Assembly: GCF_003316875.1 (NCBI RefSeq)
Contig: NZ_QMIL01000004.1
Location: 62,001-126,000, forward strand
Source of the DNA: Aliidiomarina celeris
GTDB lineage: Bacteria; Pseudomonadota; Gammaproteobacteria; Enterobacterales; Alteromonadaceae
Direction: 5' to 3'
DNA: 64,000 nt
This document shows positions 37,590-47,457 of this stretch, piece by piece (position 1 is the first letter of the stretch; the number at the start of each line of letters is the position of its first letter). The position numbers and the translations under genes are program-made. Below the pieces are notes generated by a model. It was given only the letters and a program-made list of their open reading frames with translations, was not told the origin of the DNA and made no database searches.

Positions 37590-38252
37590 ATGTCTGTAGA
37601 GTCACCGAAAAAAGTATACAAAACATACTCCCTCGGCGAAGAAATTGCGCATTCCATAACCCACGGCGTGGGCGCAGTACTGAGTATTGCGGCGCTAGTG
37701 GTCATGATTTGGCTTTCTATTGCCGAAGGTACGGCTTGGCACTTAGTTAGCTCCATTATTTATGGAAGTTCACTCATACTGCTGTATACCGCCTCCACGT
37801 TGTATCACGCTATTACCAATGCGCGCGCAAAACATGTATTCCGGCTTATGGACCATGCCGCTATTTTTATTCTTATTGCCGGAACCTACACGCCATTCTT
37901 GTTAGTAAATTTACGCGGTCCTTGGGGTTGGAGCCTGTTTGTTATTATTTGGTCTATTGCCATTGGCGGCGTAATGCTAGAAACCATGAAAAAAGAACGG
38001 GTGAAGTGGCTTTCGCTTACCCTTTACCTGGGCTTAGGCTGGATGGCCATTGTGGCGGTGAAGCCTATGCTCGAACTGGTCGACATGAATGCCTTGCTGC
38101 TGCTTTTAGCGGGTGGTTTAGCCTACTCGCTAGGCGTTATTTTTTATGTGCGTAAACAAATGGTTTATCACCACGCGGTTTGGCACGTTTTTGTGCTCGC
38201 CGGTAGCGTACTGCACTTTCTCGCTGTACTCTATGGTGTGTTGCTGGCCTAA
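37590..38252 (+). CDS. trhA: TrhA/hemolysin III family membrane protein (PAQR-like)
   Basis: 220 residues with seven membrane helices. Signature EEIAHSITHGVGAVLSIAAL at the N-terminus, SSIIYGSSLILLYTASTLYH, HAAIFILIAGTYTPF, and the C-terminal HHAVWHVFVLAGSVLHFLAV. The conserved His, Asp and Ser residues of the PAQR metal site are present. E. coli YqfA/TrhA is linked to membrane fluidity homeostasis; the haemolysin name is historical. Followed 12 bp later by a diguanylate cyclase gene. Confidence 0.92.
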   Translation: MSVESPKKVYKTYSLGEEIAHSITHGVGAVLSIAALVVMIWLSIAEGTAWHLVSSIIYGSSLILLYTASTLYHAITNARAKHVFRLMDHAAIFILIAGTYTPFLLVNLRGPWGWSLFVIIWSIAIGGVMLETMKKERVKWLSLTLYLGLGWMAIVAVKPMLELVDMNALLLLLAGGLAYSLGVIFYVRKQMVYHHAVWHVFVLAGSVLHFLAVLYGVLLA

Positions 38253-38264
38253 GGAATTCCGATT

Positions 38265-39875
38265 TTGAAGATATTAATAAGCAGAATAAAAAGCCTTGCA
38301 GTGACCGCTATTATAGTGCGGAGCTTGGCTATTTTTCTTCTGCTGTCGGTTGCCTTTACTGTCACGATTATCAACGAAGTGCGATACTTCGTACAGAAAT
38401 CTCATGACTTGGCGTATCAAAAGTTTGAGCAAAGTGTTGAGTCTACCGCACGACTCGCCGACGCTATATTTGAGGCTGTGATTGACAGGCCTGACGTTGC
38501 GGGGCTCTTTGCGCAGGCCCATGAAGCAAGTGAAGAAAAGCAATTAAGCGTGCGCGCAGACTTGTATAACGCTTTATTGCCACTCTACCAAAGCCTTTTA
38601 AGCTCTGATATTCAACAACTTCATTTTCACACCAGTACAAATCATTCATTTTTAAGGTTTCATCGACCAAACCTTTTTGGCGACGATTTAACGCCAGTGC
38701 GCCCCTCAATTGTTTACGTTAATAAACATTTAAAGCCATTCCATGGCTTCGAAGAAGGGCGAATTTTTAATGGCTTCCGCCATGTTTATCCTATCGTGCA
38801 CAATAGTGTTCATGTGGGGAGCGTGGAGATATCTAACTCTCTGGGCAGCTTTAAAAAAGCCTTCGAAAATTCGGGCACAGAGTTTGTCGACTTCGTGCTG
38901 TTTAAGCAGGTGGTAGAGGACAAAGTTTTTGAAAGTGAACAAAGCAACTACATCAGCTATCCGTTATCTAGCGAACTGTTGATTCAGTCGTCTTTGAATA
39001 TTCCACCACAAGGCGCTGGACCGTTTAACGTAGAAGTGAAAGACGCTTTACTTGAACGCATGCAAAACCGAAGGTCTGTCCAAAATGCTATTCAAGCAAA
39101 CGCCGACTACTTTGGTATAACCTGGTTGAATGGTGCACTCTACTCAATGAAGTTGAACATACTTGAAAACGGCAGCAGGCAAGAGCCTGTGGGCTATGTT
39201 GTGTCGTTTAGCACCTTTGACTACATTGCTGAGTCTGCTCGTGGTCACCTTAATCAGTTTGTACTCTTCTTTCTCGTTTCAATCTTATTTGCTTGGATTC
39301 TTTACCGGCAACGCAGCTTGTTAAAGGAAATGAAGCGCTATGCGCGCTATGACTCGCTAACTGGGTTTATGAACCGGCGCTACTTTTTAGAAGTTATAAC
39401 AGCAAAATTAACGGAGAACGTCGCTCGTGAGGGGGTTGCCAACAGAGAGGGGCGAAAAAGGGATTGGGTACCAAGTCGTTATAGCTTGATCATGTTCGAT
39501 ATTGATCACTTTAAAGCTGTGAACGACCAATATGGGCATGACATTGGCGACCTCGCATTAAAGTATCTTGCGACCCTTGTAGCCGACCTCCAAAAGTCTA
39601 ACGACGGTCGAAAGCGTTGGTTTGCGCGCTGGGGCGGTGAGGAATTCATGGGCTTCTTGCGAGCAGATTGCGATCAAGCGTATGACTTCGCAGAAACAAT
39701 GAGAAAAATGATAGAGGAGAAAACGGATCTTCATCCTGACTTACCGCGTTTTACCTGTAGTTTTGGCGTGGTTGAAATAACAGACAGAAAAAATCTACAG
39801 GGCGAATTGAAGCGTGTTGATCAGGCTCTCTATGAAGCGAAAGCTACCGGCCGTAACAAAGTGGTTAGGGGTTAA
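38265..39875 (+). CDS. Membrane-anchored diguanylate cyclase
   Basis: 536 residues. It starts with TTG at 38265 (AAGGA nine bases upstream; no ATG nearby). One membrane helix at about 12-37, a periplasmic sensor region (about 40-320) with no family I recognise, a second helix (about 327-345, [16 protein letters not shown]) and a GGDEF domain with an intact GGEEF at 457-461. The RxxD product-inhibition site five residues before it is absent (the stretch is RKRWFARW), so feedback inhibition by c-di-GMP is unlikely. Its last 4 bp overlap the convergent rluF stop. Confidence 0.88.
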   Translation: MKILISRIKSLAVTAIIVRSLAIFLLLSVAFTVTIINEVRYFVQKSHDLAYQKFEQSVESTARLADAIFEAVIDRPDVAGLFAQAHEASEEKQLSVRADLYNALLPLYQSLLSSDIQQLHFHTSTNHSFLRFHRPNLFGDDLTPVRPSIVYVNKHLKPFHGFEEGRIFNGFRHVYPIVHNSVHVGSVEISNSLGSFKKAFENSGTEFVDFVLFKQVVEDKVFESEQSNYISYPLSSELLIQSSLNIPPQGAGPFNVEVKDALLERMQNRRSVQNAIQANADYFGITWLNGALYSMKLNILENGSRQEPVGYVVSFSTFDYIAESARGHLNQFVLFFLVSILFAWILYRQRSLLKEMKRYARYDSLTGFMNRRYFLEVITAKLTENVAREGVANREGRKRDWVPSRYSLIMFDIDHFKAVNDQYGHDIGDLALKYLATLVADLQKSNDGRKRWFARWGGEEFMGFLRADCDQAYDFAETMRKMIEEKTDLHPDLPRFTCSFGVVEITDRKNLQGELKRVDQALYEAKATGRNKVVRG

Positions 39876-40726
39876 CGACTTTTATTGCGTTGAATATGGG
39901 GTTTATTTTGGGGTTTCGAACGGGGCTTTTTCGTTGTCGGCCGCGCGGCTTGTTTTGCTGGCGCTTTGCGGCGGTGCCCGGGCGGTGCTTCAGACGACGA
40001 ATGCGCAATTGCCTTCATTAAGGTGTCGAGTTCGGCGGGCGTGAGCTCGCGCCAAGTACCCGGTGCAATGTCGCCCAGTTTAATGTGCATAATGCGAATG
40101 CGCTCTAGCTTTTTCACGCGGTAGCCAAAGTGTTCTGCCATGCGGCGAATTTGGCGGTTCAGCCCCTGCACTAAAATTATTCTAAACACAAAACGCGACA
40201 ACATGGTGACCTTACACTTTTTGGTCATTTGCCCCAAAATAGGCACGCCATTGCCCATACCGCGAATGAAGTCTTGGGTAATGGGCTTGTCGACGGTCAC
40301 AATGTATTCTTTTTCATGGGCGTTGCCAGCCCGCAGAATTTTGTTTACGAGATCGCCGTTGCTGGTCATAAACAGCAGGCCTTGTGAGTCTTTGTCGAGG
40401 CGACCAATGGGAAATACGCGCTGCGAGTGTTTTACCACACTCAACAGGTTGTTGGGTTCGGCGGAGTCGGTGGTGCTCACAATGCCAACGGGTTTGTTAA
40501 AGGCAATGAAAGCAAAGCGTTCTTTGTTTTGTGGCTTAATGAGCTTACCGTTGAGTTTTACTTCGTCTTCGGCGGTTACCTTGGTGCCCATTTCCGCAAC
40601 CTGACCATTCACCCATACTTTTCCTTCCTCAATGAAACGGTCGGCTTCACGACGCGAGCATACGCCAGACTCAGCAATAAACTTGTTGAGGCGAACTGGC
40701 GGGCGGTCGCTAAGGTCTGGGTTCAT
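39872..40726 (-). CDS. rluF: 23S rRNA pseudouridine(2604) synthase RluF
   Basis: 284 residues. N-terminal S4 domain ([22 protein letters not shown]), RsuA-type catalytic core with the Asp in [18 protein letters not shown], and [19 protein letters not shown] near the end, which favours RluF over RluB. The Lys/Arg/Pro-rich tail of about 45 residues ([18 protein letters not shown]) is a common low-complexity extension. Convergent with the diguanylate cyclase gene (stops share TTAA). Confidence 0.92.
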   Translation of the reverse strand: MNPDLSDRPPVRLNKFIAESGVCSRREADRFIEEGKVWVNGQVAEMGTKVTAEDEVKLNGKLIKPQNKERFAFIAFNKPVGIVSTTDSAEPNNLLSVVKHSQRVFPIGRLDKDSQGLLFMTSNGDLVNKILRAGNAHEKEYIVTVDKPITQDFIRGMGNGVPILGQMTKKCKVTMLSRFVFRIILVQGLNRQIRRMAEHFGYRVKKLERIRIMHIKLGDIAPGTWRELTPAELDTLMKAIAHSSSEAPPGHRRKAPAKQAARPTTKKPRSKPQNKPHIQRNKSR

Positions 40727-40762
40727 GTTAGTGCGAGCTCCTTATCAGGAAACATTCCCACG

Positions 40763-40920
40763 TTGAATTCACCGTCCGGGAACGCGCTGCATTGCAGCGC
40801 CTACGCCGAATTGCGAGCAGTGGCACCGGTTTTGAATCCAGCGCCCGGGAACGCGCTGCATTGCAGCGCCTTGCGCCGAATTGCGAGCAGCGGCCCCGGT
40901 TTTGAATCCAGCGCCTACGC
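40763..40920. repeat. About 70-bp direct repeat, 2.2 copies, with inner palindrome
   Basis: Two copies start at about 40763 and 40832, with the beginning of a third at 40902. Each holds GCGCTGCATTGCAGCGC (an 8-bp stem) followed by GCCGAATTGCGAGCAG and CCGGTTTTGAATCCAGCGCC. The copies differ at a few positions. The third partial copy runs into the typA stop codon. It looks like a REP-like intergenic element; no T run, so not a simple terminator. Confidence 0.85.
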
Positions 40921-42735
40921 GCGAGAAGCGCGCTTACGATCATTTTCGGTAAGAAGCTTCTTGCGCACACGAATCGATTTTGGAGTTACTTCTACCAACT
41001 CGTCGTTGTCGATGAATTCAAGCGCACGCTCAAGCGACATTTTGATCGGCGGGCTCAACACCTGCGCGTCGTCTGTACCCGACGCACGTACGTTAGTAAG
41101 CTGCTTACCTTTCAAACAGTTCACGGTAAGGTCGTTTGAACGGTTGTGAATACCAATAATTTGGCCTTCGTATACTTCGTCGCCGTGCGAGGCAAACAAA
41201 CGCCCGCGCTCTTGCAAGTTAAACAACGCGTAAGTCAGTGCCTTACCTTGCGCGTTCGAAATCAATACACCATTCATACGCTGACCAATGCGGCCACCTT
41301 TATGTGGGCCGTAATGATCAAACGAGTGATACACCAAACCTGTACCTGAGGTTAAGCTCATAAACTCGGTTTGGAAGCCAATTAAGCCGCGGCTCGGTAC
41401 TTGAAAGTCGATACGCACACGACCTTTGCCGTCGGGCAACATGTCGGTCATTTCTGCTTTACGTAAGCCGAGCGACTCCATTACTGAGCCTTGGTGTTGC
41501 TCTTCAATGTCAACGGTAAGGTTTTCGATCGGCTCGTGTTTAACGCCGTCGATTTCTTTTACAATAACTTCAGGGCGCGACACCGCAAGTTCAAATCCTT
41601 CACGGCGCATGTTTTCAATCAGTACACCAAGGTGCAATTCACCGCGGCCCGACACTTTAAATTTGTCTGGGTTTTCGGTTTCTTCTACGCGAAGGGCAAC
41701 GTTGTGCTTCAATTCTTGCTGTAAGCGCTCAAGAATTTGGCGTGAGGTTACAAACTTACCTTCTTTACCTGCAAACGGCGAGGTGTTGACCTGGAAGGTC
41801 ATGGTTACTGTTGGCTCGTCTACGGTAAGTGGCTTCATAGCTTCGGCAGCGCCTGCAGCACATACGGTGTCTGAAATTTGCAATTCGCCCAAACCGGTAA
41901 TGGCACAAATGTCGCCGGCGCCGGCAAAATCAGAGTCAATCCGGTCTAGCCCTAAGTAACCGAAAACTTTACCTACTTTACCGTTACGCGTGCTGCCGTC
42001 GGCACTCACAATCGTAACTTGCTGGTTTACTTTTACGCTGCCGCGAGTAACGCGGCCAATGCCGATTACGCCCACGTAGCTTGAGTAGTCGAGCTGTGAA
42101 ATTTGCAGTTGTAATGGACCGTCTGGGTCTGCCGCTGGTGGTGAAACCTTTTCAATAATGGTTTCGAACAACGGTGTCATGTCGCCTTCGCGTACTTCAG
42201 AGTCGTCTGAAGCAAAGCCGTTTAACGCAGAAGCGTAAACAATAGGGAAGTCGAGTTGTTCGTCGGTAGCGCCAAGGTTTACAAAGAGATCAAAAATTTG
42301 GTCTACAACCCAGTCTGGGCGCGCGCCAGGGCGGTCGATTTTGTTCACAACCACGATAGGCTTCAAACCATGCGCAAACGCTTTTTGCGTTACGAAGCGT
42401 GTTTGTGGCATTGGGCCGTCTACGGCGTCAACCAACAACAATACAGAGTCGGCCATTGACAGAACGCGCTCTACCTCACCGCCAAAGTCGGCGTGACCTG
42501 GAGTGTCAAGAATGTTGATGTGGTAGTCTTGCCAGTTAATCGCTGTGTTTTTGGCGAGAATGGTAATGCCACGTTCTTTTTCAAGATCGTTCGAGTCCAT
42601 TACACGTTCTTGCAGTTCGCCACGGCTTTCAAGCGTACCGGATTGTTGTAAAAGCTTATCAACAAGTGTGGTTTTGCCATGGTCTACGTGCGCGATGATC
42701 GCGATATTGCGAAGTTTTTGAATATCTTTTGACAT
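40915..42735 (-). CDS. typA: Translational GTPase TypA/BipA
   Basis: Ribosome-binding GTPase active in 50S assembly at low temperature and in stress. 606 residues from ATG 42735 ([17 protein letters not shown]). The open frame extends 16 residues further, but this is not conserved. G1 [10 protein letters not shown], switch [15 protein letters not shown] and [12 protein letters not shown] are intact, followed by domain III/V and the TypA-specific C-terminal domain ([16 protein letters not shown]). The ribosome site is weak. Followed downstream by REP-like repeats. Confidence 0.97.
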   Translation of the reverse strand: MSKDIQKLRNIAIIAHVDHGKTTLVDKLLQQSGTLESRGELQERVMDSNDLEKERGITILAKNTAINWQDYHINILDTPGHADFGGEVERVLSMADSVLLLVDAVDGPMPQTRFVTQKAFAHGLKPIVVVNKIDRPGARPDWVVDQIFDLFVNLGATDEQLDFPIVYASALNGFASDDSEVREGDMTPLFETIIEKVSPPAADPDGPLQLQISQLDYSSYVGVIGIGRVTRGSVKVNQQVTIVSADGSTRNGKVGKVFGYLGLDRIDSDFAGAGDICAITGLGELQISDTVCAAGAAEAMKPLTVDEPTVTMTFQVNTSPFAGKEGKFVTSRQILERLQQELKHNVALRVEETENPDKFKVSGRGELHLGVLIENMRREGFELAVSRPEVIVKEIDGVKHEPIENLTVDIEEQHQGSVMESLGLRKAEMTDMLPDGKGRVRIDFQVPSRGLIGFQTEFMSLTSGTGLVYHSFDHYGPHKGGRIGQRMNGVLISNAQGKALTYALFNLQERGRLFASHGDEVYEGQIIGIHNRSNDLTVNCLKGKQLTNVRASGTDDAQVLSPPIKMSLERALEFIDNDELVEVTPKSIRVRKKLLTENDRKRASRA

Positions 42736-42832
42736 AACTGGTAGTGCAACCTTAGGTAGAGTAGTCCCGAATTGCCGAGACAACAGAGGGCGCGGATTAT
42801 ACGCATGTTATGCTCAAATTTGAAGCAGTTTT

Positions 42833-43852
42833 CTATTCGCTTTTTTCTTGTTTCAATCGCTTATGCCAACGTTGCTGCGCGTAGCGGCGTAAACTTGGAA
42901 CCGTGTCGGTCTCGTCCATAATGGCTTGGCCGAGTATGGTTTCAATAATATCTTCGAGGGTTACAAGGCCCAGCCAAGAGCCATATTCGTCGTATACCAA
43001 GGCCATGTGCTGCTTTTGTTGCAGCAAACGGGTCATTACTTGTTCTATGTCTATCGTTTCCATCACCACTTCGGCGGTGCGGCAGAGCCCACCTACGGCT
43101 TCGTCGCTGTGTGCTTCTAAGGCTTCATTGCGCAATAAAATACCGTGTGGCGACTCGTCTTTGTCTATTACCGGAAAACGCGAATAAGGCATAGATTTTA
43201 CTTGCTGCAAAAAGTCGCCCACGGTTTCGCTCGGGTCTACCGACTGGCAAACGGTACGGGGTGTCATCACGTCGCGCACTTTAATGGTGTGCAAGTCTAG
43301 AATATTGCTAATTACCCGGCGCTCGTCGGTGTCGATAAGCTTTTGTTCATGGCCCAAGGTAGCAAGGGCTTTAATTTCGGAGCGAATATCTACGTTTTCT
43401 TCGCCACCAATTCGTTTGGTAATTTGATCAGACAGCCAAATAAAGGGCTTCAGCGATAAGATCATGGCGTTGAGAATACCGGGTAAAACGGGTGCCAATT
43501 GACGCCAAAACTTTGCGCCAATGGTTTTTGGTAGTATTTCGGAAAGCACCAAAATAAGAATAGTCATTACCGCCGAGGCAATAGCGAGGTAGCCGTCGCC
43601 AAATACCACGCCAACTTGAGCACCTACGCCGGCAGCGCCTGCGGTGTGAGCTACGGTGTTGAGGGTAAGAATTGCGGCGAGTGGGCGGTCGATATTGGTT
43701 TTTAATGCATAGAGTTTGGCATGCAGCTTTGGGCGTTCTTCTTTGAGTTGCGCCACATAACTTGGCGTTATGGAGAGTAAAGCGGCCTCGAGAATTGAAC
43801 AGAGGAAGGAAATACCTACGGCAATAAAGGCAAAAACTAAAAGTAAAAACAT
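42833..43852 (-). CDS. CNNM-CBS membrane protein (hemolysin/CorC relative)
   Basis: 339 residues from ATG 43852 (AGG five bases upstream; a GTG at 43858 overlaps it). The DUF21/CNNM domain (about 1-160, four helices, LCSILEAALLSITPSYVAQL and LSEILPKTIGA) is followed by an acidic helix and a CBS pair (DVMTPRTVCQSVDPSETV ... LVTLEDIIETILG). The CorC_HlyC domain is absent. Relatives act in Mg or Co handling or transport. Stands between typA and the orphan histidine kinase, all on the minus strand with separate ribosome sites. Confidence 0.87.
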   Translation of the reverse strand: MFLLLVFAFIAVGISFLCSILEAALLSITPSYVAQLKEERPKLHAKLYALKTNIDRPLAAILTLNTVAHTAGAAGVGAQVGVVFGDGYLAIASAVMTILILVLSEILPKTIGAKFWRQLAPVLPGILNAMILSLKPFIWLSDQITKRIGGEENVDIRSEIKALATLGHEQKLIDTDERRVISNILDLHTIKVRDVMTPRTVCQSVDPSETVGDFLQQVKSMPYSRFPVIDKDESPHGILLRNEALEAHSDEAVGGLCRTAEVVMETIDIEQVMTRLLQQKQHMALVYDEYGSWLGLVTLEDIIETILGQAIMDETDTVPSLRRYAQQRWHKRLKQEKSE

Positions 43853-43892
43853 AACCACCTGCAGCTGTTTACGGAACCTGATTTTGTCGGTT

Positions 43893-45626
43893 TTAAGCGT
43901 TCTTGTCTACATTCTTTGCTGGTTTTGCTGGCGAGGCTTCTGGGGCTTGGTGGGGAATGCGGAGCACAAAGCGACTGCCCGAACCTTCGGTGCTGAAAAC
44001 TTCTATGGTACCGCCCAGTACAGATTCCACAATATTAAAGGAAATATGCAGGCCCAAGCCGCTGCCGCCTTTGCCTAGCTTGGTGGTGTAAAAGGGTTCA
44101 AAAACTCGGTTTCGCACTTTTTCAGACATGCCTTTACCAAAGTCTTGTACGGTTATTTCTACTAAACCGCAGCGCTCTTGGCGTGCCTCAAGTTGAATAA
44201 CGCCGCCTTTTTGGTTGTCGTAGCCGTGCACTATGCAGTTCTGAATAAGGTTGGTGAGCACTTGCCCAAGCTGACCGGGAAAGCTGTCCATGCTAATGGT
44301 GTCGGTAATGCTAATGGTCAGTTTATGCTCGCCTTTGCGGAGTTGCGGGCCAAGGGTAGCAACCACCTGTTCAATGGTTTTGTGAAGGTCGAACTCGCGC
44401 CGCCGCGCGCTGGTTTGGTCAATGGAAACCTGCTTGAAGCTGCTAATAAGATCACCAGCCCGCAGGGTATTTTGTTGTACCAAGTAGGCGGCCTCGAGTA
44501 GCGGCGCTAACTTTTGTAGCACGTGTTCGGTGCTCAGTTCTGGCGCTTGTTTTTCAAGTGTTTTAGCCCGCTCTAATATAATGGAGGCGGCCATCATGGC
44601 GTTGCTAATAGGTGTTGAAAGTTCGTGTGCTACCCCCGCCACTAAGCTACCAAGTGCCGCCATACGCTCTTGTTTTACCAGTTGGCCTTGCGCTTGCTGT
44701 AGGCCTTCGAAGGTTTCTTTGAGTTGTTTTGTTTTTAATGCCACCAAAGTTTCAATACGAATGTTTTGAAACAATAGGGTGCCAAAAGCGAAAGCTGCGA
44801 GTAGGGTAAGTAACAGGCCAATACCCAACACAATATGAGCTGCGCCGCGCTCGTTGCCTGTGAGTGGGCTGTAGTCTTCGTCGAAAAGCCAACGAAATTG
44901 CCATTCACTAGCGCCAATATTGCCGGTAATAACATGCTCGGCTTCTGCGGGAGTGGTAAGCGGTGGCAGCTTGGAAAAATTAATACCAAGGTTGTCGGGG
45001 TGATAAATTTCGAGTGACGCGCCCTGCGCCACAATGGGCTGGGCAAGTTCATTGAGTATCTGGTCAAAGTTTGTGACGGTAAGCAATACCCCGGTGCGGC
45101 CATTATTCGGTGCCACAATACCCATCGACAAATAGCTACTGCCTGCGCGCTCAAAGAGCGGACCCACAACGAGCGCCGGTGACCGCTGCAGGGCCGCGAG
45201 TACAACAGACACCAGTGCGTCGGGTAAAGGCTGATCTTCACCCACCGGCAGCCAACTTAGCCCACCAGCGGTTTGCCGCATTACAAAACCATTAGGGGTG
45301 TCTTCTACCCAAGCGAGTGTGAGCGGAGCTTGCCGCTCGGTGGTTTCTATTAACTGCGCGTGTGCAGCGTAGAGTTCGTCTATGGTTACCGCTTCCGAGC
45401 CTTTATACAGGCTAGCGAGGCTAATTAACGGTTCGCGTTCACGCTCCACCCGAAAGGTGAGTTCGGCGGTCATACGCTCGGCTTCTGCTACCGCACTCAC
45501 CTGCCAAAGGCGGAATGTGTTCTGCTGGTAAGCAACGGTTGAAAGCCACGTAAGCACCACTCCAATAAGAATGACAGCAAAAAGGGCAAGACTGTGCTTG
45601 CGATGTTGTAGTGCGTACTTAATCAA
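43893..45626 (-). CDS. CHASE-domain sensor histidine kinase, orphan
   Basis: 577 residues if it begins at TTG 45626, which has GAGGAG seven bases upstream. The open frame extends to an ATG at 45671 without a ribosome site. Two membrane helices (about 17-35 and 270-290) flank a periplasmic CHASE-like sensor. An HisKA-type dimerisation helix (AALGSLVAGVAHELSTPISN, phospho-acceptor His in HELSTP) and an HATPase with NLIQNCIVHGYDN, FGKGMSE and GKGGSGLGLHI follow. No receiver gene is adjacent. Ligand unknown. Confidence 0.85.
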   Translation of the reverse strand: MIKYALQHRKHSLALFAVILIGVVLTWLSTVAYQQNTFRLWQVSAVAEAERMTAELTFRVEREREPLISLASLYKGSEAVTIDELYAAHAQLIETTERQAPLTLAWVEDTPNGFVMRQTAGGLSWLPVGEDQPLPDALVSVVLAALQRSPALVVGPLFERAGSSYLSMGIVAPNNGRTGVLLTVTNFDQILNELAQPIVAQGASLEIYHPDNLGINFSKLPPLTTPAEAEHVITGNIGASEWQFRWLFDEDYSPLTGNERGAAHIVLGIGLLLTLLAAFAFGTLLFQNIRIETLVALKTKQLKETFEGLQQAQGQLVKQERMAALGSLVAGVAHELSTPISNAMMAASIILERAKTLEKQAPELSTEHVLQKLAPLLEAAYLVQQNTLRAGDLISSFKQVSIDQTSARRREFDLHKTIEQVVATLGPQLRKGEHKLTISITDTISMDSFPGQLGQVLTNLIQNCIVHGYDNQKGGVIQLEARQERCGLVEITVQDFGKGMSEKVRNRVFEPFYTTKLGKGGSGLGLHISFNIVESVLGGTIEVFSTEGSGSRFVLRIPHQAPEASPAKPAKNVDKNA

Positions 45627-45695
45627 TGCCACACTCCTCAAAACTAGTTCAATTTGAGTATAGTGGTGCAACGCGGGCTGTCTAGTGAAATGTTT

Positions 45696-45711
45696 TGCAC
45701 TATAATGGTGC
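45696..45711 (+). promoter_or_regulatory. NtrC binding site 1 upstream of glnA
   Basis: TGCACTATAATGGTGC, close to the NtrC consensus (GCACC-N5-GGTGC type dyad). A further half site TGGTGCA lies at 45664-45670. Together with site 2 it forms an enhancer about 90-130 bp upstream of the sigma-54 promoter. Confidence 0.7.
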
Positions 45712-45727
45712 TGCGCGCTTTTAGTGT

Positions 45728-45744
45728 TGCACCAATATGGTGCA
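45728..45744 (+). promoter_or_regulatory. NtrC binding site 2 upstream of glnA (perfect dyad)
   Basis: TGCACCA-ATA-TGGTGCA, a perfect palindrome of the NtrC consensus. Its centre is about 32 bp (three helical turns) from site 1, as in the paired strong glnA enhancer sites of enteric bacteria. Confidence 0.85.
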
Positions 45745-45795
45745 GAGGCGTGACAATCTTTGATTTAACTAATTGATTAATAATGAAAATATGAA

Positions 45796-45812
45796 TTGGC
45801 ATAACATTTGCT
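45796..45812 (+). promoter_or_regulatory. Sigma-54 promoter of glnA
   Basis: TTGGCATAACATTTGCT: the GG (45798-45799) and GC (45810-45811) doublets are separated by exactly 10 bp, as required for -24/-12 elements. Predicted start near 45823, about 60 nt before glnA. Activated by NtrC-P at the upstream dyads. Confidence 0.85.
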
Positions 45813-45882
45813 CTCTATTGGGCATAGGTCTGAACTATAGTGTTTTGTAACCCAACAACTCATTTTTAACCGGAGGTTCCGC

Positions 45883-47292
45883 ATGTCTATTGAGACAGTG
45901 ATGAGCATGATTGAAGAAGAAGACGTTCGTTTTATCGATTTACGCTTTACCGACACCAAAGGGAAAGAGCAACACGTAACTATTCCTGTGTCCCAAATCG
46001 ACGAAGAGTTCTTCGAAGACGGCAAGATGTTCGACGGCTCATCGATTGCCGGTTGGAAAGGCATTAACGAGTCTGACATGGTGTTGTTGCCCGACACCGA
46101 GACCGCTGTGCTCGACCCTTTTACGGAAGTACCTACGTTAATTGTGCGCTGCTCTATTTTAGAGCCCGACACACGCCAAGGTTACGACCGTGACCCACGC
46201 TCTATTGCGCGCCGTGCCGAAGAGTATTTGGTGTCTACCGGTATTGCCGATACCGCCTTATTTGGCCCAGAGCCTGAATTCTTTATTTTCGACGACGTGC
46301 GTTTCCAAACCGACATGAGCGGCTCGTTCTACAAAATTGACTCGCAAGAAGCGAAGTGGAACTCCGGCCGTGACTATGCGGAAGGCAATTTAGCCCACCG
46401 CCCAGGCGTGAAAGGTGGTTATTTCCCAGTACCGCCGGTAGATTCTGCACACGACATGCGTAGCGTAATGTCTGAAACCATGGAAGAAATGGGCTTAGTG
46501 GTAGAAGCGCACCACCACGAAGTAGCAACAGCAGGCCAGAACGAAGTGGCCACACGCTTTAACACCCTTACCAACAAAGCCGACGAAATTCAGGTGTTTA
46601 AATACGTTGTTCATAACGTTGCGCACGCTTATGGCAAAACCGCTACCTTTATGCCGAAGCCACTTGTGGGTGACAACGGTTCAGGTATGCACGTGCATAT
46701 GTCGTTAGCAAAAGACGGTAAAAACCTGTTTGCAGGCGACAAATACGGCGGCTTGTCTGAACTGGCGCTGTATTACATTGGCGGTATTATTAAGCATGCG
46801 CGCGCACTGAACGCGTTTACTAACCCGTCTACCAACTCGTACAAGCGTTTAGTGCCAGGCTTTGAAGCACCTGTAATGTTGGCCTATTCTGCGCGTAACC
46901 GCTCAGCGTCAATTCGTATTCCTTTAGTGCCGAGTGCCAAAGCTCGCCGTATTGAAGCGCGTTTCCCCGACCCAGTAGCCAACCCTTATTTAGCCTTTAC
47001 GGCGTTAATGATGGCGGGCCTCGACGGCATTAAGAATAAAATCCATCCTGGCGACGCCATGGACAAAGACCTTTACGACTTGCCACCGGAAGAAGCGAAA
47101 GAAATTCCGCAAGTTGCGACCTCTTTGGAAATGGCATTAGAGTGCTTAGACAAAGATCGTGAGTTTTTAACGGCTGGCGGCGTAATGACCGACGAGATGA
47201 TCGACGCCTACATTAACTTGAAGCGCCAAGAAGTAGAGACACTGAACAAAACCACTCACCCGGTTGAGTTCGACATGTACTACAGCTGCTAA
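45883..47292 (+). CDS. glnA: Glutamine synthetase type I
   Basis: Assimilates ammonia into glutamine in the cytosol as a dodecamer. 469 residues, the family length. [35 protein letters not shown] and the ATP-site [10 protein letters not shown] region are present. The adenylylation Tyr398 (397 without Met) is in [11 protein letters not shown], so GlnE-type control is expected. Ribosome site CGGAGG. Expressed from a sigma-54 promoter with NtrC enhancer sites; a strong terminator separates it from glnL. Confidence 0.99.
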   Translation: MSIETVMSMIEEEDVRFIDLRFTDTKGKEQHVTIPVSQIDEEFFEDGKMFDGSSIAGWKGINESDMVLLPDTETAVLDPFTEVPTLIVRCSILEPDTRQGYDRDPRSIARRAEEYLVSTGIADTALFGPEPEFFIFDDVRFQTDMSGSFYKIDSQEAKWNSGRDYAEGNLAHRPGVKGGYFPVPPVDSAHDMRSVMSETMEEMGLVVEAHHHEVATAGQNEVATRFNTLTNKADEIQVFKYVVHNVAHAYGKTATFMPKPLVGDNGSGMHVHMSLAKDGKNLFAGDKYGGLSELALYYIGGIIKHARALNAFTNPSTNSYKRLVPGFEAPVMLAYSARNRSASIRIPLVPSAKARRIEARFPDPVANPYLAFTALMMAGLDGIKNKIHPGDAMDKDLYDLPPEEAKEIPQVATSLEMALECLDKDREFLTAGGVMTDEMIDAYINLKRQEVETLNKTTHPVEFDMYYSC

Positions 47293-47306
47293 AGGCCGCT
47301 CTAACC

Positions 47307-47350
47307 TAGGCGCATGTGTGCGTTCGCCATGCGCCTACCCTTTCTTTTTC
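47307..47350 (+). terminator. Terminator of glnA
   Basis: Ten-bp perfect stem TAGGCGCATG / CATGCGCCTA with an 11-nt loop, followed by CCCTTTCTTTTTC. It lies 14 bp after the glnA stop. Confidence 0.85.
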
Positions 47351-47370
47351 GGTTGCCTTTTTTGCGCTTC

Positions 47371-47413
47371 TGCACCATATTGGTGCGTCATGGGTATGCA
47401 CTCTTTTGGTGCA
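47371..47413 (+). promoter_or_regulatory. Two NtrC sites upstream of glnL
   Basis: TGCACCATATTGGTGCG (47371-47387) and TGCACTCTTTTGGTGCA (47397-47413), centres 26 bp apart. They lie 45-87 bp before the glnL start, as at the enteric glnL promoter, where NtrC represses. This suggests NtrC autoregulation of glnL-glnG separate from glnA. Confidence 0.75.
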
Positions 47414-47457
47414 ACGCTTTTGATGCAATTCTTTGATGCAAGAGGGAATAGGGCACT

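Noticed and set aside
40427-41149. Plus-strand frame of 240 residues across rluF, the repeats and typA
   Set aside because: It is antisense to two well-supported genes and its middle is a translation of the 70-bp repeats (LHCSAYAELRAVAP twice).
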